Of a DNA stretch of 7,315 bases, positions 1 to 5,867 are shown in pieces. Made by a program: the position numbers and the translations under genes. Origin of the DNA: Dichotomicrobium sp046543175 (lineage in GTDB: Bacteria; Pseudomonadota; Alphaproteobacteria; Rhizobiales; Rhodomicrobiaceae); the NCBI GenBank assembly GCA_046543175.1, contig JBKGZY010000138.1:1-7315 (forward strand). The letters are read 5' to 3'. Numbering within the stretch: position 1 is the stretch's first letter; each line of letters starts with the position of its first letter. The notes under the pieces were generated by a model. It saw only the letters and a list, made by a program, of their open reading frames with translations, ran no database searches and was not told the DNA's origin.

Positions 1-54
1 GAAGGCGAAGGCGAAGGCGAAGGCGAAGGCGAAGGCGAAGGCGAAGGCGAAGGC
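1..54 (+). repeat. Perfect hexanucleotide tandem repeat (GAAGGC)x9
   Basis: Nine exact copies of GAAGGC fill the first 54 bases and probably continue upstream. They are read in frame as (Glu-Gly)9. Because the unit is six bases, a gain or loss of copies changes linker length without shifting the frame. The copies share identical codons, which points to recent slippage expansion rather than protein-level selection alone. Confidence 0.95.
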
Positions 55-696
55 GCCTCTTCTGCGGCCGCGCCGGAAGTCCAGCTTCTCACCGATCTCG
101 GCTTCATGCAGGGCCACGCCCTTGCCGGCCTGAAGCTTTACGAAATGGGTGAGCTGGAATTGGGCAAGGTCCATATCGGCCATCCGATCGTCGAGAAATA
201 CGACGCCGTTGCCGACCCGCTGAAACAGCGCGGCCATTCCGACCTGAAGGCGCAGCTTGTCGCGATGGGCGATGCGGCGGAGGCGGGCAAGCCGGCCGAG
301 GAGGTTGCCGCGCTTTACGACGACGTGGCCGCGACGCTCGAGACCATCCGCTCGGAAATCGAGGGCGGCGCGAAAAGCGAGTTGAAGTCGCTGGCTCTGC
401 TGACCCGCATCGCGGCGGACGAATACAAGGTCGCGTTCAAGGACGGCAAGATGGTCAATCAGAAGGAATACCAGGACTCCTGGGGCTTCCTTCAGATCGT
501 CAAGGCCGAGGCGGGCGAATTGGCGGAAAGCGACGATGAGCAGGTCGCGCAAGCCGCCGAGGCGATCCGGAGCCAGGCCGAAGAAGCCGAAAGCGTCTAT
601 GGCGGCGTGCTGGGCGATGACGTCCCGCAGCCCGATGCGTCGAAGATCTACGGCGCCGCCGCGCGCATGGAGATCGCCGCGGACAAGGTCGGGTGA
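1..696 (+). CDS. C-terminal part of a Glu-Gly-repeat protein of unknown function (5' end outside window)
   Basis: The open frame runs from the first base to a TGA at 694-696, so the start lies upstream; 231 residues are visible. They begin with nine Glu-Gly pairs, then an Ala/Ser-rich spacer, then a mostly helical acidic domain from about residue 26. A striking segment at visible residues 36-62 has the spacing Met-Gln-Gly-His, Leu-Tyr, Gly, His-x2-His-Pro (His39, His58, His61 plus Met36 and Met49), a plausible metal or heme ligand set. I recall similar uncharacterised exported proteins in proteobacteria with a Glu-Gly linker before the same His motif, but cannot name a family. An ATG exists at 106, but it falls inside the conserved segment and the frame is open well before it, so it is not the start. 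The next gene, a PiuC-type dioxygenase, begins 3 bases after the stop, so the two are probably translated together. The role is unknown; an iron-related periplasmic function is only inferred from the neighbour. Confidence 0.8.
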   Translation, partial: EGEGEGEGEGEGEGEGEGASSAAAPEVQLLTDLGFMQGHALAGLKLYEMGELELGKVHIGHPIVEKYDAVADPLKQRGHSDLKAQLVAMGDAAEAGKPAEEVAALYDDVAATLETIRSEIEGGAKSELKSLALLTRIAADEYKVAFKDGKMVNQKEYQDSWGFLQIVKAEAGELAESDDEQVAQAAEAIRSQAEEAESVYGGVLGDDVPQPDASKIYGAAARMEIAADKVG

Positions 697-699
697 TTG

Positions 700-1359
700 A
701 TGTTCATCGTTCTGGGCGAAGTCCTGGATCAGTACGAGGTCGCGGCCCTGCGCGAGGCCGCGGCCGAACTCGACTTTCAGGACGGAAAGGCGACGGCGGG
801 CAAATACGCCCGCCAGGTGAAGAATAACGAACAGGCCGCCGACTCGCCGGCCCTGAACGCCATCACCGAAAAGGTGAAGGGAACGCTGCGCAAGAACCGG
901 CTGTTCAAGGCGGCGGCGCGGCCCCGGCATTTCGTGCGGTTGCTCGTCTCGCGCTACACGCCGGGCATGGAATACGGCCTGCACGTGGACGACGCGATCA
1001 TGAACGGGCACCGGACCGACCTGTCGTTCACGCTGTTCCTGTCGAACTCGCACACTTATTCCGGCGGCGGACTGGTGATCGACGACGCGCTGGAGGCCCG
1101 GACCATCCGGCTCGAGGCCGGGGAAATGGTGCTCTATCCCTCCAACACGCTGCATCGCGTGGAGCCGGTGACGGAAGGCGAACGCCTGGCCATCGTCGGC
1201 TGGGTAACAAGCTGGGTGCGCGAGCCGCAGCGCCGCGAGGTGCTTTTCGATCTGGAGATGACGGCCGCGGAACTGTTCGAGCGCGAGGGCAAGTCCCCCA
1301 ATCTGGATCGGCTCAACAAGGCCCGGACGAACCTGCTGCGGATGTGGGCGGACGACTGA
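700..1359 (+). CDS. piuC: PiuC/YbiX-type Fe(II)/2-oxoglutarate-dependent dioxygenase (PKHD-type hydroxylase)
   Basis: A 219-residue cytosolic protein of the usual length for this family (about 220-230). The double-stranded beta-helix core shows the iron triad His95-x-Asp97 and His152, and Arg162 in the segment GERLAIVGW fits the residue that binds the 2-oxoglutarate carboxylate. The segments RYTPGMEYGLHVDD and SGGGLVI are characteristic of the PKHD hydroxylases. The physiological substrate is not established for this family. Family members are commonly encoded beside TonB-dependent siderophore receptors and induced by iron limitation. The ATG at 700 is preferred over the in-frame TTG at 697. 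It lies 3 bases after the previous stop, with only a weak AAGG at 685-688 as ribosome site, so translation probably depends on coupling to the upstream gene. The last ~45 residues form the expected helical C-terminal extension. Identification is firm; the in vivo reaction is unknown. Confidence 0.93.
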   Translation: MFIVLGEVLDQYEVAALREAAAELDFQDGKATAGKYARQVKNNEQAADSPALNAITEKVKGTLRKNRLFKAAARPRHFVRLLVSRYTPGMEYGLHVDDAIMNGHRTDLSFTLFLSNSHTYSGGGLVIDDALEARTIRLEAGEMVLYPSNTLHRVEPVTEGERLAIVGWVTSWVREPQRREVLFDLEMTAAELFEREGKSPNLDRLNKARTNLLRMWADD

Positions 1360-1392
1360 TTACTTGTCTGGTTCACTTAATGCCGCGCAGAT

Positions 1393-1397
1393 AGGAG
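1393..1397 (+). promoter_or_regulatory. Ribosome binding site that sets the start of the small exported protein
   Basis: AGGAG followed by a purine-rich spacer of 8 bases before ATG 1406. This favours 1406 over the in-frame upstream codon at 1364, which would place 14 residues lacking signal-peptide character before the signal sequence. Confidence 0.75.
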
Positions 1398-1405
1398 AAG
1401 GAAAG

Positions 1406-1789
1406 ATGAACGTGAAGCTGACGTCAACGATCGCCGCTGTCGTTATCGGGCTGAGCGCATTCGCGGGCTCGGCCGTCGCGGACGAACGTGTTGAGCATTA
1501 CGAGGCCAAGCCTTCGGAAACGCTCGAGGAAGCGGTGAAGAACTTTGCAGAATACAACAAGAAGGTCGCAGAAGTCCTGAAGAAGGACGAACTGACGGCG
1601 AGCGATCTGGAACGCATCCACGAACTGAGTTACACTATTGAAATCGCGCTGGCCAAGATCAATGATGGCATGTGCAGCTTGCCGCAGACGCTCGAGCGGC
1701 TGCACTTGGCCTCAGAAGAACACAATGCGGATGAAGTGCGGGGTGTTGGTGAGGTCTATCTCGAGACCGCACAGACGGTCGTACCGTAA
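1406..1789 (+). CDS. Small exported helical protein, DUF6746-like
   Basis: 127 residues. Residues 1-25 form a Sec signal peptide: Lys4, a hydrophobic core at 8-20, and cleavage expected after Ala-Val-Ala at 23-25. The mature ~102 residues are predicted to be largely alpha-helical and rich in Glu/Lys. They open with ERVEHYEAKPSETLEEAV, followed by an EYNKK segment and a second segment with IHELSYTIEIALAKI. This order matches what I recall of DUF6746, a group of small periplasmic proteins of unknown function found mainly in marine proteobacteria; I cannot confirm it by search. One cysteine (Cys90) remains after cleavage, and histidines 31, 72, 100 and 106 are scattered on the helices. The start follows a good ribosome site. 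It lies 46 bases after the dioxygenase gene and could be read from the same transcript. It ends just before a hairpin that separates it from the opposing LysR gene. No function can be assigned. Confidence 0.85.
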   Translation: MNVKLTSTIAAVVIGLSAFAGSAVADERVEHYEAKPSETLEEAVKNFAEYNKKVAEVLKKDELTASDLERIHELSYTIEIALAKINDGMCSLPQTLERLHLASEEHNADEVRGVGEVYLETAQTVVP

Positions 1790-1823
1790 GCGCTACGTGC
1801 TCCAGGAGATTGAGAGAAAGTGC

Positions 1824-1854
1824 CGTAACCGCCGCCTACGGGATGGCGGTTACG
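1824..1854. terminator. 10-bp perfect hairpin at the convergent junction, probable two-way terminator
   Basis: CGTAACCGCC (1824-1833) pairs exactly with GGCGGTTACG (1845-1854) around an 11-base loop. It starts 34 bases after the stop of the plus-strand DUF6746-like gene. Its right arm holds the TAA stop (1852-1850) of the minus-strand LysR gene. On the minus strand the stem is followed by GCACTTTCTC, a weak T-rich stretch; the plus side has no T run. It fits intrinsic termination better on the minus strand, and may simply slow polymerase in both directions. Confidence 0.6.
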
Positions 1855-2791
1855 CCGTTATGGCGGGTTCGCTGCCTTCCGGTGATGCCTCCCCGGACGA
1901 GGCGGTCTGACAGCGCAGACGATCCCGCAGCCAGGAGTGGCATTCGTCGCGCTCCTGACTGACATGCCACAGCAAATGAACCGCCAGCGGCGGCAGGTCC
2001 AGATCCGTTCGCAAAACGCGCATGCCCGTGTGCCGCCTCGCGATGGTGCTGAACCGCTCGGGCACCAGCGCGATTGCGCCGCGCTCCAGGGCCGCGTGAA
2101 CCGCGATCAGCGGAGAGGCCGCCATTTCCAGATTGCCGGGCCGCGGCTGTGATGTCTCGAACAGCGTTTCCGCATGCAGCGTGTCGGCGATGATCGCCGG
2201 GCCATCCGCCGCCATGGCGGCGGTCCCGATGACCGTGCCGGCCAGCGGATGCCGCTCTGGCGCGAGGAACACATACGGGTCGCGGAACAGCGTCTCCACG
2301 GAAATGTCGTTGGCTTCCGCCTCGGCGGGGCCTTCCACCAGCGCGAATTGCGCCCGGCCCGCCCGCAGGGCCTCCACGACATGCCCCGCCGGCGCGTCGA
2401 GCCGTTCGAGTGCGATGCCCGGCGCCAACTCCGCCAGTTCCGCGCGCATCGCCGGCAGCAGGGTCAGTTCGAATATGTCGCGGCAGGCGAGCATGAACCG
2501 GCGCTGCTGCTGCATCGGCTCGAACTCGTTCTGGCGGCGCAGCAGCCCTTCCAGGCCCGACACGATGATGTGAACCGTCGGCGCGAGCTGCGTGGCGCGG
2601 CTGGTGGGCACGAGCCGCTGGCCGGCGCGCACGAACAGCGGGTCGTCGAAGATCTCGCGCAGGCGCGCGAGCGCGTGGCTCACGGCCGAGGGGCTGCGCC
2701 CGAGGCGCTCGGCGGCCTTGGTCACGCTGGCGTCGAGCAGCAGCGCGTCGAGGATCACGATCAGGTTGGCGTCGAGTTCGCGAAGATGCAT
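1850..2791 (-). CDS. LysR-type transcriptional regulator
   Basis: 313 residues, a normal length for the family. The N-terminal winged helix-turn-helix spans about residues 5-64, with the recognition region at 21-46 (ASVTKAAERLGRSPSAVSHA and on). The opening LRELDANLIVILDALL and the DDPLFVRAGQRLVPT wing are typical of the NodD/LeuO-like branch. Residues ~90-295 form the LysR substrate domain that binds a small effector. The start at 2791 is chosen because homology begins there. The frame is open further upstream, but that stretch overlaps the preceding gene and does not look like protein. No strong ribosome site is visible. The gene begins 19 bases after the stop of the heme-oxygenase-like gene on the same strand, so it is probably the last gene of that operon rather than divergent from its target, as LysR genes often are. 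Effector and target are unknown; the two upstream genes are the natural candidates. The C-terminal ~20 residues are rich in Ser, Glu and Pro and probably disordered. Confidence 0.92.
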   Translation of the reverse strand: MHLRELDANLIVILDALLLDASVTKAAERLGRSPSAVSHALARLREIFDDPLFVRAGQRLVPTSRATQLAPTVHIIVSGLEGLLRRQNEFEPMQQQRRFMLACRDIFELTLLPAMRAELAELAPGIALERLDAPAGHVVEALRAGRAQFALVEGPAEAEANDISVETLFRDPYVFLAPERHPLAGTVIGTAAMAADGPAIIADTLHAETLFETSQPRPGNLEMAASPLIAVHAALERGAIALVPERFSTIARRHTGMRVLRTDLDLPPLAVHLLWHVSQERDECHSWLRDRLRCQTASSGEASPEGSEPAITA

Positions 2792-2810
2792 GGCGTTCGC
2801 AGCGCAGCGG

Positions 2811-3137
2811 CTATGAGGCTTGCGGCTTGATCTCGTTGACGACCTCGAAGCCCTCGAATTCCGGCCCGCCGAGGAGCATGCCCGCGTTCCTGGTTCCGGC
2901 ATTGGCATGCGCCTTGCGGAAGGCTTCGGAGCGTGTCCAGTCCTCGAAGGCGGCATATGACGCCCACACCGTGTGCGAGGAATACAGCCGGTGATCGTCG
3001 CGCTCGGGACCGCGCAGGAAGTGGAATTCCACGAACCCGGGCACCTCGTCGAGATAGGATTCGCGATTGAGCCACATCTCCTCGAACTCCGCCTCGCGGC
3101 CCTTGACGACCTTGAACCTGTTCATGGCGATATACAT
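2811..3137 (-). CDS. IsdG/HmoA-like heme-degrading monooxygenase (antibiotic biosynthesis monooxygenase fold)
   Basis: 108 residues, typical of the single-domain ABM (dimeric ferredoxin-like) fold. The sequence gives Asn6, Trp67 and His77; an Asn near residue 6 and a Trp-x9-His pair are the spacing of the catalytic Asn-Trp-His set of IsdG/IsdI (N6, W66, H76 in IsdG). The segment FEDWTRSEAFRKAH is characteristic of the heme-degrading branch rather than the quinone-oxidising YgiN branch, and VPGFVEFHFLRG matches the central strand. The expected role is cytosolic opening of the porphyrin ring to release iron, with an electron donor not seen here. The start at 3137 follows AGGAG with 6 bases of spacing. 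An in-frame ATG 11 codons upstream lacks a ribosome site. The gene lies 53 bases after the YejA-like gene and 19 bases before the LysR gene, all on one strand. Other ABM activities remain possible until heme binding is shown. Confidence 0.87.
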   Translation of the reverse strand: MYIAMNRFKVVKGREAEFEEMWLNRESYLDEVPGFVEFHFLRGPERDDHRLYSSHTVWASYAAFEDWTRSEAFRKAHANAGTRNAGMLLGGPEFEGFEVVNEIKPQAS

Positions 3138-3143
3138 GGCGTT

Positions 3144-3148
3144 CTCCT
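3144..3148 (-). promoter_or_regulatory. Ribosome binding site of the IsdG-like gene
   Basis: On the minus strand AGGAG lies 6 bases before ATG 3137, an ideal arrangement. It fixes the start at 3137 instead of the upstream in-frame ATG. Confidence 0.75.
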
Positions 3149-3160
3149 GAGCTTGCGCGT

Positions 3161-3175
3161 GGTCCGGCATGGACC
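3161..3175 (-). other. Short intergenic hairpin between the YejA-like and IsdG-like genes
   Basis: GGTCC (3161-3165) and GGACC (3171-3175) can pair around a 5-base loop, with two flanking G-U pairs possible. It sits in the 53-base gap between the two genes, about 13 bases upstream of the IsdG-like ribosome site. It lacks a T run, so it is not a clear terminator; it might stabilise or separate the messages, or be chance. Confidence 0.25.
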
Positions 3176-3190
3176 GTTTGTCTTCCTGGT

Positions 3191-5044
3191 TTATTGCTTT
3201 TCCGAAGCGCGACTCTGCCGACTTTCCGGCTTGAGCCACCAAAGATCGATGAAGCTCGGTACGTAGCGCGGCGTGCGCTCCGGGCGGGCGAACCTGTTCC
3301 AGTACGCGAGCCAGACCGCGTTCTTGCGCCACAGCCCGATGGCGTAGTGGCGCCAGCGCAGGACGCGGTCGAAGGCGCGCGCGGCCGTTCTCAGGCCGTG
3401 CATGTCGCGCGCGGAGACCATCTGGCGCAGCATGGCATCCAGCGCTGGGTCTTTGGCGCCCGCCAGTGCGTATGAGCCTTCCCGGTCCGCGAGCGCGCTA
3501 CCCCACAAGAGGCTTTCGTTGTTGCCCGGCACCGCGCGCGGTGAACGGTTCAGCTTCAGCACGGTCATATCGAAATCGTGGTCGAGCGTTCGCCGGGTGC
3601 CGGTCGCCGGGTCGCGCAGCGGATAGTTCAGCGTGATTCCGAGGCGTTCGAGGTTTCTCGCGAAGGGCCCGAGGATACGGGTCAGGCTCGGATCGTAATT
3701 GAGCAGGTCGATTTCCAGCGGCGCGCCGGTCTCGCCCGACACCCGCTGGCCGTCCGCGACGGTCAACCCGGCCTCGTCCAGCAGCCGGTCGGCTTTCGCG
3801 AAGGCCTCCCGGCGCGAGGTCACGCCGTCGCGCAGCCCCGGATCGGCCGCCTCGAACAGCCCCCTGGGCAATTCCGCGGCAACAGGCTCGAGCAGGCGGC
3901 GTTCCGCTTCCGACGCCCTACCGCGCGCCGCGAACTCCGTCTCGCCGTAATAGCTCGCGGCAGGCGTCATCAGCCCGTACATCAGGTGGCTGTTGGTCCA
4001 CTCGAAATCATAGGCAAGGCTGATCGCGCGGCGCACCCGCCGGTCGTCGAACGGCTCGCGGCGCAGATTGAACACGAGCATCGTCAGTTCGCCGGCGGTT
4101 TTCGTCTCGATGGCGTCGCGCCTGATTTCGCCGCCGCGCAGCGCCGGCCCGTCATAGCCGCGCGCCCACTGCGCCGGCGTGTTCTCGAGGCGCAGGTCGT
4201 AGTCGCCCGCCCGGAACGCTTCCAGCGCCACGCTGTCGTCACGGTAATAAACGGTGGTGATGCGATCGAAGTTGAAGCGTCCGCGATTGACCGGCAGTTC
4301 GGCGCCCCAATAATCCGCGTTTCGCGCCAGCGTGACGGCCTTGCCCGCGTCCACCTTTTCGACGCGGTACGGCCCGGACCCCAGCGGCGGCGTCAGCCCG
4401 TGACCTGACAAGTCGCGCCCCGCCCAGAAATGCGCCGGCTGGATGGGCATTGTCCCGAGGATGCGCACCATGTCGCGCTCGGCGGACTGTGAGCGGAAGG
4501 TCACCTGTTCCGGCCCGCTCAGCTGCACCTGATAGCGACGCAGCGCCTGGCGGTAGAACGGGGGACCCTGTTCGCGCAGCGTGCGGAACGTGAAGGCAAC
4601 GTCTTCTGCGGTCACGGGTTCGCCGTCCTGCCAGCGCGCATTGGAACGCAGCGTGAAACTGACCCGCCGCCAGTCGTCCGATACATCGACGGTTCGGGCC
4701 AGCAATCCGTAATACGCGGCCGGCTCATCGGCGCTGCGCACCAGCAGGCTGTCGAAAACCAGCTTGCGGACCTGCTTCGGGACACGGCCGGGATAGCGCA
4801 GCGGATTGAGCGAATCGAACGTGTCCGTCGCGCCGAGGCGCAGATGCCCGCCTTTCGGCGCGTCGGGGTTGGCATAGGCGAAATGCGCGAAGCCCGCGCC
4901 GTATTTGAGTTCGTGCACGGGCGAATAGCCATGCGCCGGGTCGGCATGGACGAGTGTCACAGGCAGGCATATCGTCGCCGCGGCCAGTCCTGTGGTCAGC
5001 GCCCATCGCCGCAGGGTCGTCTTGCGCATACCGTGCTGTCTCAC
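3191..5044 (-). CDS. YejA-like periplasmic solute-binding protein (SBP family 5, oligopeptide type)
   Basis: 617 residues from GTG 5044, close to the ~600 of YejA. Residues 1-34 are an export signal: basic segment RKTTLRR, hydrophobic core at 15-31, cleavage expected after Val-His-Ala. The twin arginine at 12-13 is only a weak Tat candidate. The mature protein begins with HGYSPVHELKYG and continues with NPDAPKGGHLRLGATDTFD, the YejA signature, then the SBP family 5 core (ARWQDGEPVTAEDVAFTFR, then GSGPYRVEKVD). It ends with a YejA-type tail containing LWRKNAVWLAYWNRF and an IDLWWLKPE-like segment. YejA proteins bind peptides (microcin C in E. coli) for the YejBEF importer, but no permease or ATPase gene is visible here, so it looks like an orphan. 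GTG 5044 is preferred because GGAGG lies 5 bases before it; ATG 5065, 5056 and 5029 are in frame but poorly placed. It leads an apparent operon with the IsdG-like and LysR genes. The ligand is unknown; heme is a speculative option given the next gene. Confidence 0.9.
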   Translation of the reverse strand: MRQHGMRKTTLRRWALTTGLAAATICLPVTLVHADPAHGYSPVHELKYGAGFAHFAYANPDAPKGGHLRLGATDTFDSLNPLRYPGRVPKQVRKLVFDSLLVRSADEPAAYYGLLARTVDVSDDWRRVSFTLRSNARWQDGEPVTAEDVAFTFRTLREQGPPFYRQALRRYQVQLSGPEQVTFRSQSAERDMVRILGTMPIQPAHFWAGRDLSGHGLTPPLGSGPYRVEKVDAGKAVTLARNADYWGAELPVNRGRFNFDRITTVYYRDDSVALEAFRAGDYDLRLENTPAQWARGYDGPALRGGEIRRDAIETKTAGELTMLVFNLRREPFDDRRVRRAISLAYDFEWTNSHLMYGLMTPAASYYGETEFAARGRASEAERRLLEPVAAELPRGLFEAADPGLRDGVTSRREAFAKADRLLDEAGLTVADGQRVSGETGAPLEIDLLNYDPSLTRILGPFARNLERLGITLNYPLRDPATGTRRTLDHDFDMTVLKLNRSPRAVPGNNESLLWGSALADREGSYALAGAKDPALDAMLRQMVSARDMHGLRTAARAFDRVLRWRHYAIGLWRKNAVWLAYWNRFARPERTPRYVPSFIDLWWLKPESRQSRASEKQ

Positions 5045-5049
5045 TGCCG

Positions 5050-5054
5050 CCTCC
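5050..5054 (-). promoter_or_regulatory. Ribosome binding site pointing to a GTG start for the YejA-like gene
   Basis: On the minus strand GGAGG (complement of CCTCC 5050-5054) lies 5 bases before GTG 5044-5042. It is 20 bases from ATG 5029, too far, and it overlaps ATG 5056. No comparable site precedes ATG 5065. Confidence 0.55.
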
Positions 5055-5092
5055 ATCGTCGTCATCCGGGCAGCAGGCTACGGCAACGGCGA

Positions 5093-5118
5093 AAATGCAG
5101 GAAATGCAATGTTCTAAA
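5093..5118 (-). promoter_or_regulatory. Candidate promoter/operator region of the YejA-like operon
   Basis: The 140-base gap between the cysteine-rich gene and the YejA-like gene holds an AT-richer patch. It contains TTTAGAA on the minus strand (complement of 5112-5118) and two direct copies of AAATGCA, 9 bases apart (5093-5099 and 5102-5108). TTTAGA can serve as a poor -35, but no convincing -10 follows at 16-18 bases. TTTAGAA equals one half of the alphaproteobacterial iron control element (TTTAGAA-N3-TTCTAAA); the other half is absent. The patch lies about 50-75 bases upstream of the chosen start, a sensible place for control. Confidence 0.35.
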
Positions 5119-5184
5119 CAACCTTGATGAGCGGACTGCATGATCGCGGCGCAAGGAGGGAACCGCCTCCGAAAGACCGGCGTG

Positions 5185-5694
5185 TCAATGCACGCGACCA
5201 TCCGTCCCGTCCGTGTTCTGCGCGAGTGGTTCCACGATGGGGCTGTGGCCGAGCACAAGACTGTTCTCGCGCAGCACCGCGGCGAACTGTGTCGCGCTGG
5301 CGATCACTTCGTCGAACTGCTCGCAGCCGAGCAGCGCGAAGGCGCAGGCCTTGACGCCGGGGCATTTGTGCTGGGCCGCGGCGATCATGGACACGGCGAG
5401 GCATTCGTCGTAGCCGAACTGCGTGCAGGCGGCGGGGCATAATGCGATGCCGCGCCGGGCGTGACCAGATACCGACCGCACCCAGCAGGACAGATCGCGA
5501 ATCGCATGGCGCGCCGCGTGCGGGCCGAGTTCAAGGGCATAGGCGTTCCAGGCCTGCTCCCAGCAGTCGATCGTTCCGTTCTGGTAGCCGGCCAGCCAGC
5601 AGCGAAAGCCGAAGCCGGTGAGCCGCTCTGCTCTGCCAAGCTGATAGAGGCCGCCGCCGCGCGGTGCATCCGCGCGCAGTCGATGGTTGTTCAT
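5185..5694 (-). CDS. Cysteine-rich conserved-looking protein of unknown function
   Basis: 169 residues from ATG 5694, preceded by AAGAGA 2 bases upstream, a modest ribosome site; an in-frame ATG at 5724 would add ten basic residues and has no site. No signal peptide or membrane helix is seen, so it is probably cytosolic. It opens with GGGLYQLGRAERLTGFGFRCW, then AGYQNGTIDCWEQAWN and a helical stretch with LSCWVR. It then has a cysteine cluster. There are nine cysteines at residues 32, 44, 70, 86, 90, 98, 111, 117 and 124, with Cys-x3-Cys-x7-Cys, then Cys-x5-Cys-x6-Cys. This suits metal, Fe-S or zinc binding, or redox chemistry, but matches no motif I can name. The ordered Trp/Cys pattern and codon use similar to the neighbours support a real gene. 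I have a faint memory of similar alphaproteobacterial hypothetical proteins. It is divergent from the FutA-like gene across a long regulatory region and upstream of the YejA-like gene on the same strand, with 140 bases between them. Confidence 0.8.
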   Translation of the reverse strand: MNNHRLRADAPRGGGLYQLGRAERLTGFGFRCWLAGYQNGTIDCWEQAWNAYALELGPHAARHAIRDLSCWVRSVSGHARRGIALCPAACTQFGYDECLAVSMIAAAQHKCPGVKACAFALLGCEQFDEVIASATQFAAVLRENSLVLGHSPIVEPLAQNTDGTDGRVH

Positions 5695-5838
5695 CGTCTC
5701 TTGTTTTCGCTTGGTCAGAGTCATGGCGCGTTTCTATTGGTCATGGGATTCCCGAGTGCAGGAGTATGTTATTCCGGCACTGGCCGAGGGTCAAGACGAT
5801 GAAAAGCATTCATTCAAGACAAAGCGCCGCATTCACTG

Positions 5839-5867
5839 ATTATATTTGCTCTTAATCTAATTCTAAA
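5839..5867 (-). promoter_or_regulatory. Promoter of the cysteine-rich gene
   Basis: On the minus strand a perfect TATAAT (complement of 5839-5844) follows TTTAGA (complement of 5862-5867; 4 of 6 to TTGACA) with exactly 17 bases between. It lies about 145 bases before ATG 5694, implying a 5' leader of roughly 135 bases. The -35 is embedded in the TTTAGAATTAGA element, so a protein bound to that element would block polymerase. Confidence 0.6.
5856..5867 (-). repeat. TTTAGAATTAGA element, left copy
   Basis: On the minus strand this 12-mer is identical to the plus-strand copy at 6036-6047; the two form a perfect inverted pair flanking the intergenic core. It overlaps the -35 of the cysteine-rich gene. 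It contains the TTTAGAA half of the Irr iron control element. Confidence 0.7.

Noticed and set aside
2174..2830. Plus-strand open frame opposite the LysR gene
   Set aside because: Composition is Arg/Gln/Ala/His-rich without domain logic; the opposite strand encodes an unmistakable LysR protein.
3578..4408. Plus-strand 276-codon open frame opposite the YejA-like gene
   Set aside because: Low-logic Arg/Ala/Gln-rich translation, antisense to a gene with clear family signatures.
5155..5170. GGAGG/CCTCC hairpin downstream of the cysteine-rich gene as a terminator
   Set aside because: Only 5 base pairs and no T run on either strand; expected by chance in GC-rich DNA.
5766..5855. Possible 29-residue basic peptide starting at ATG 5766
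   Set aside because: A purine-rich stretch lies too close to the ATG to act as a normal ribosome site, the peptide has no recognisable pattern, and it runs over the minus-strand promoter.
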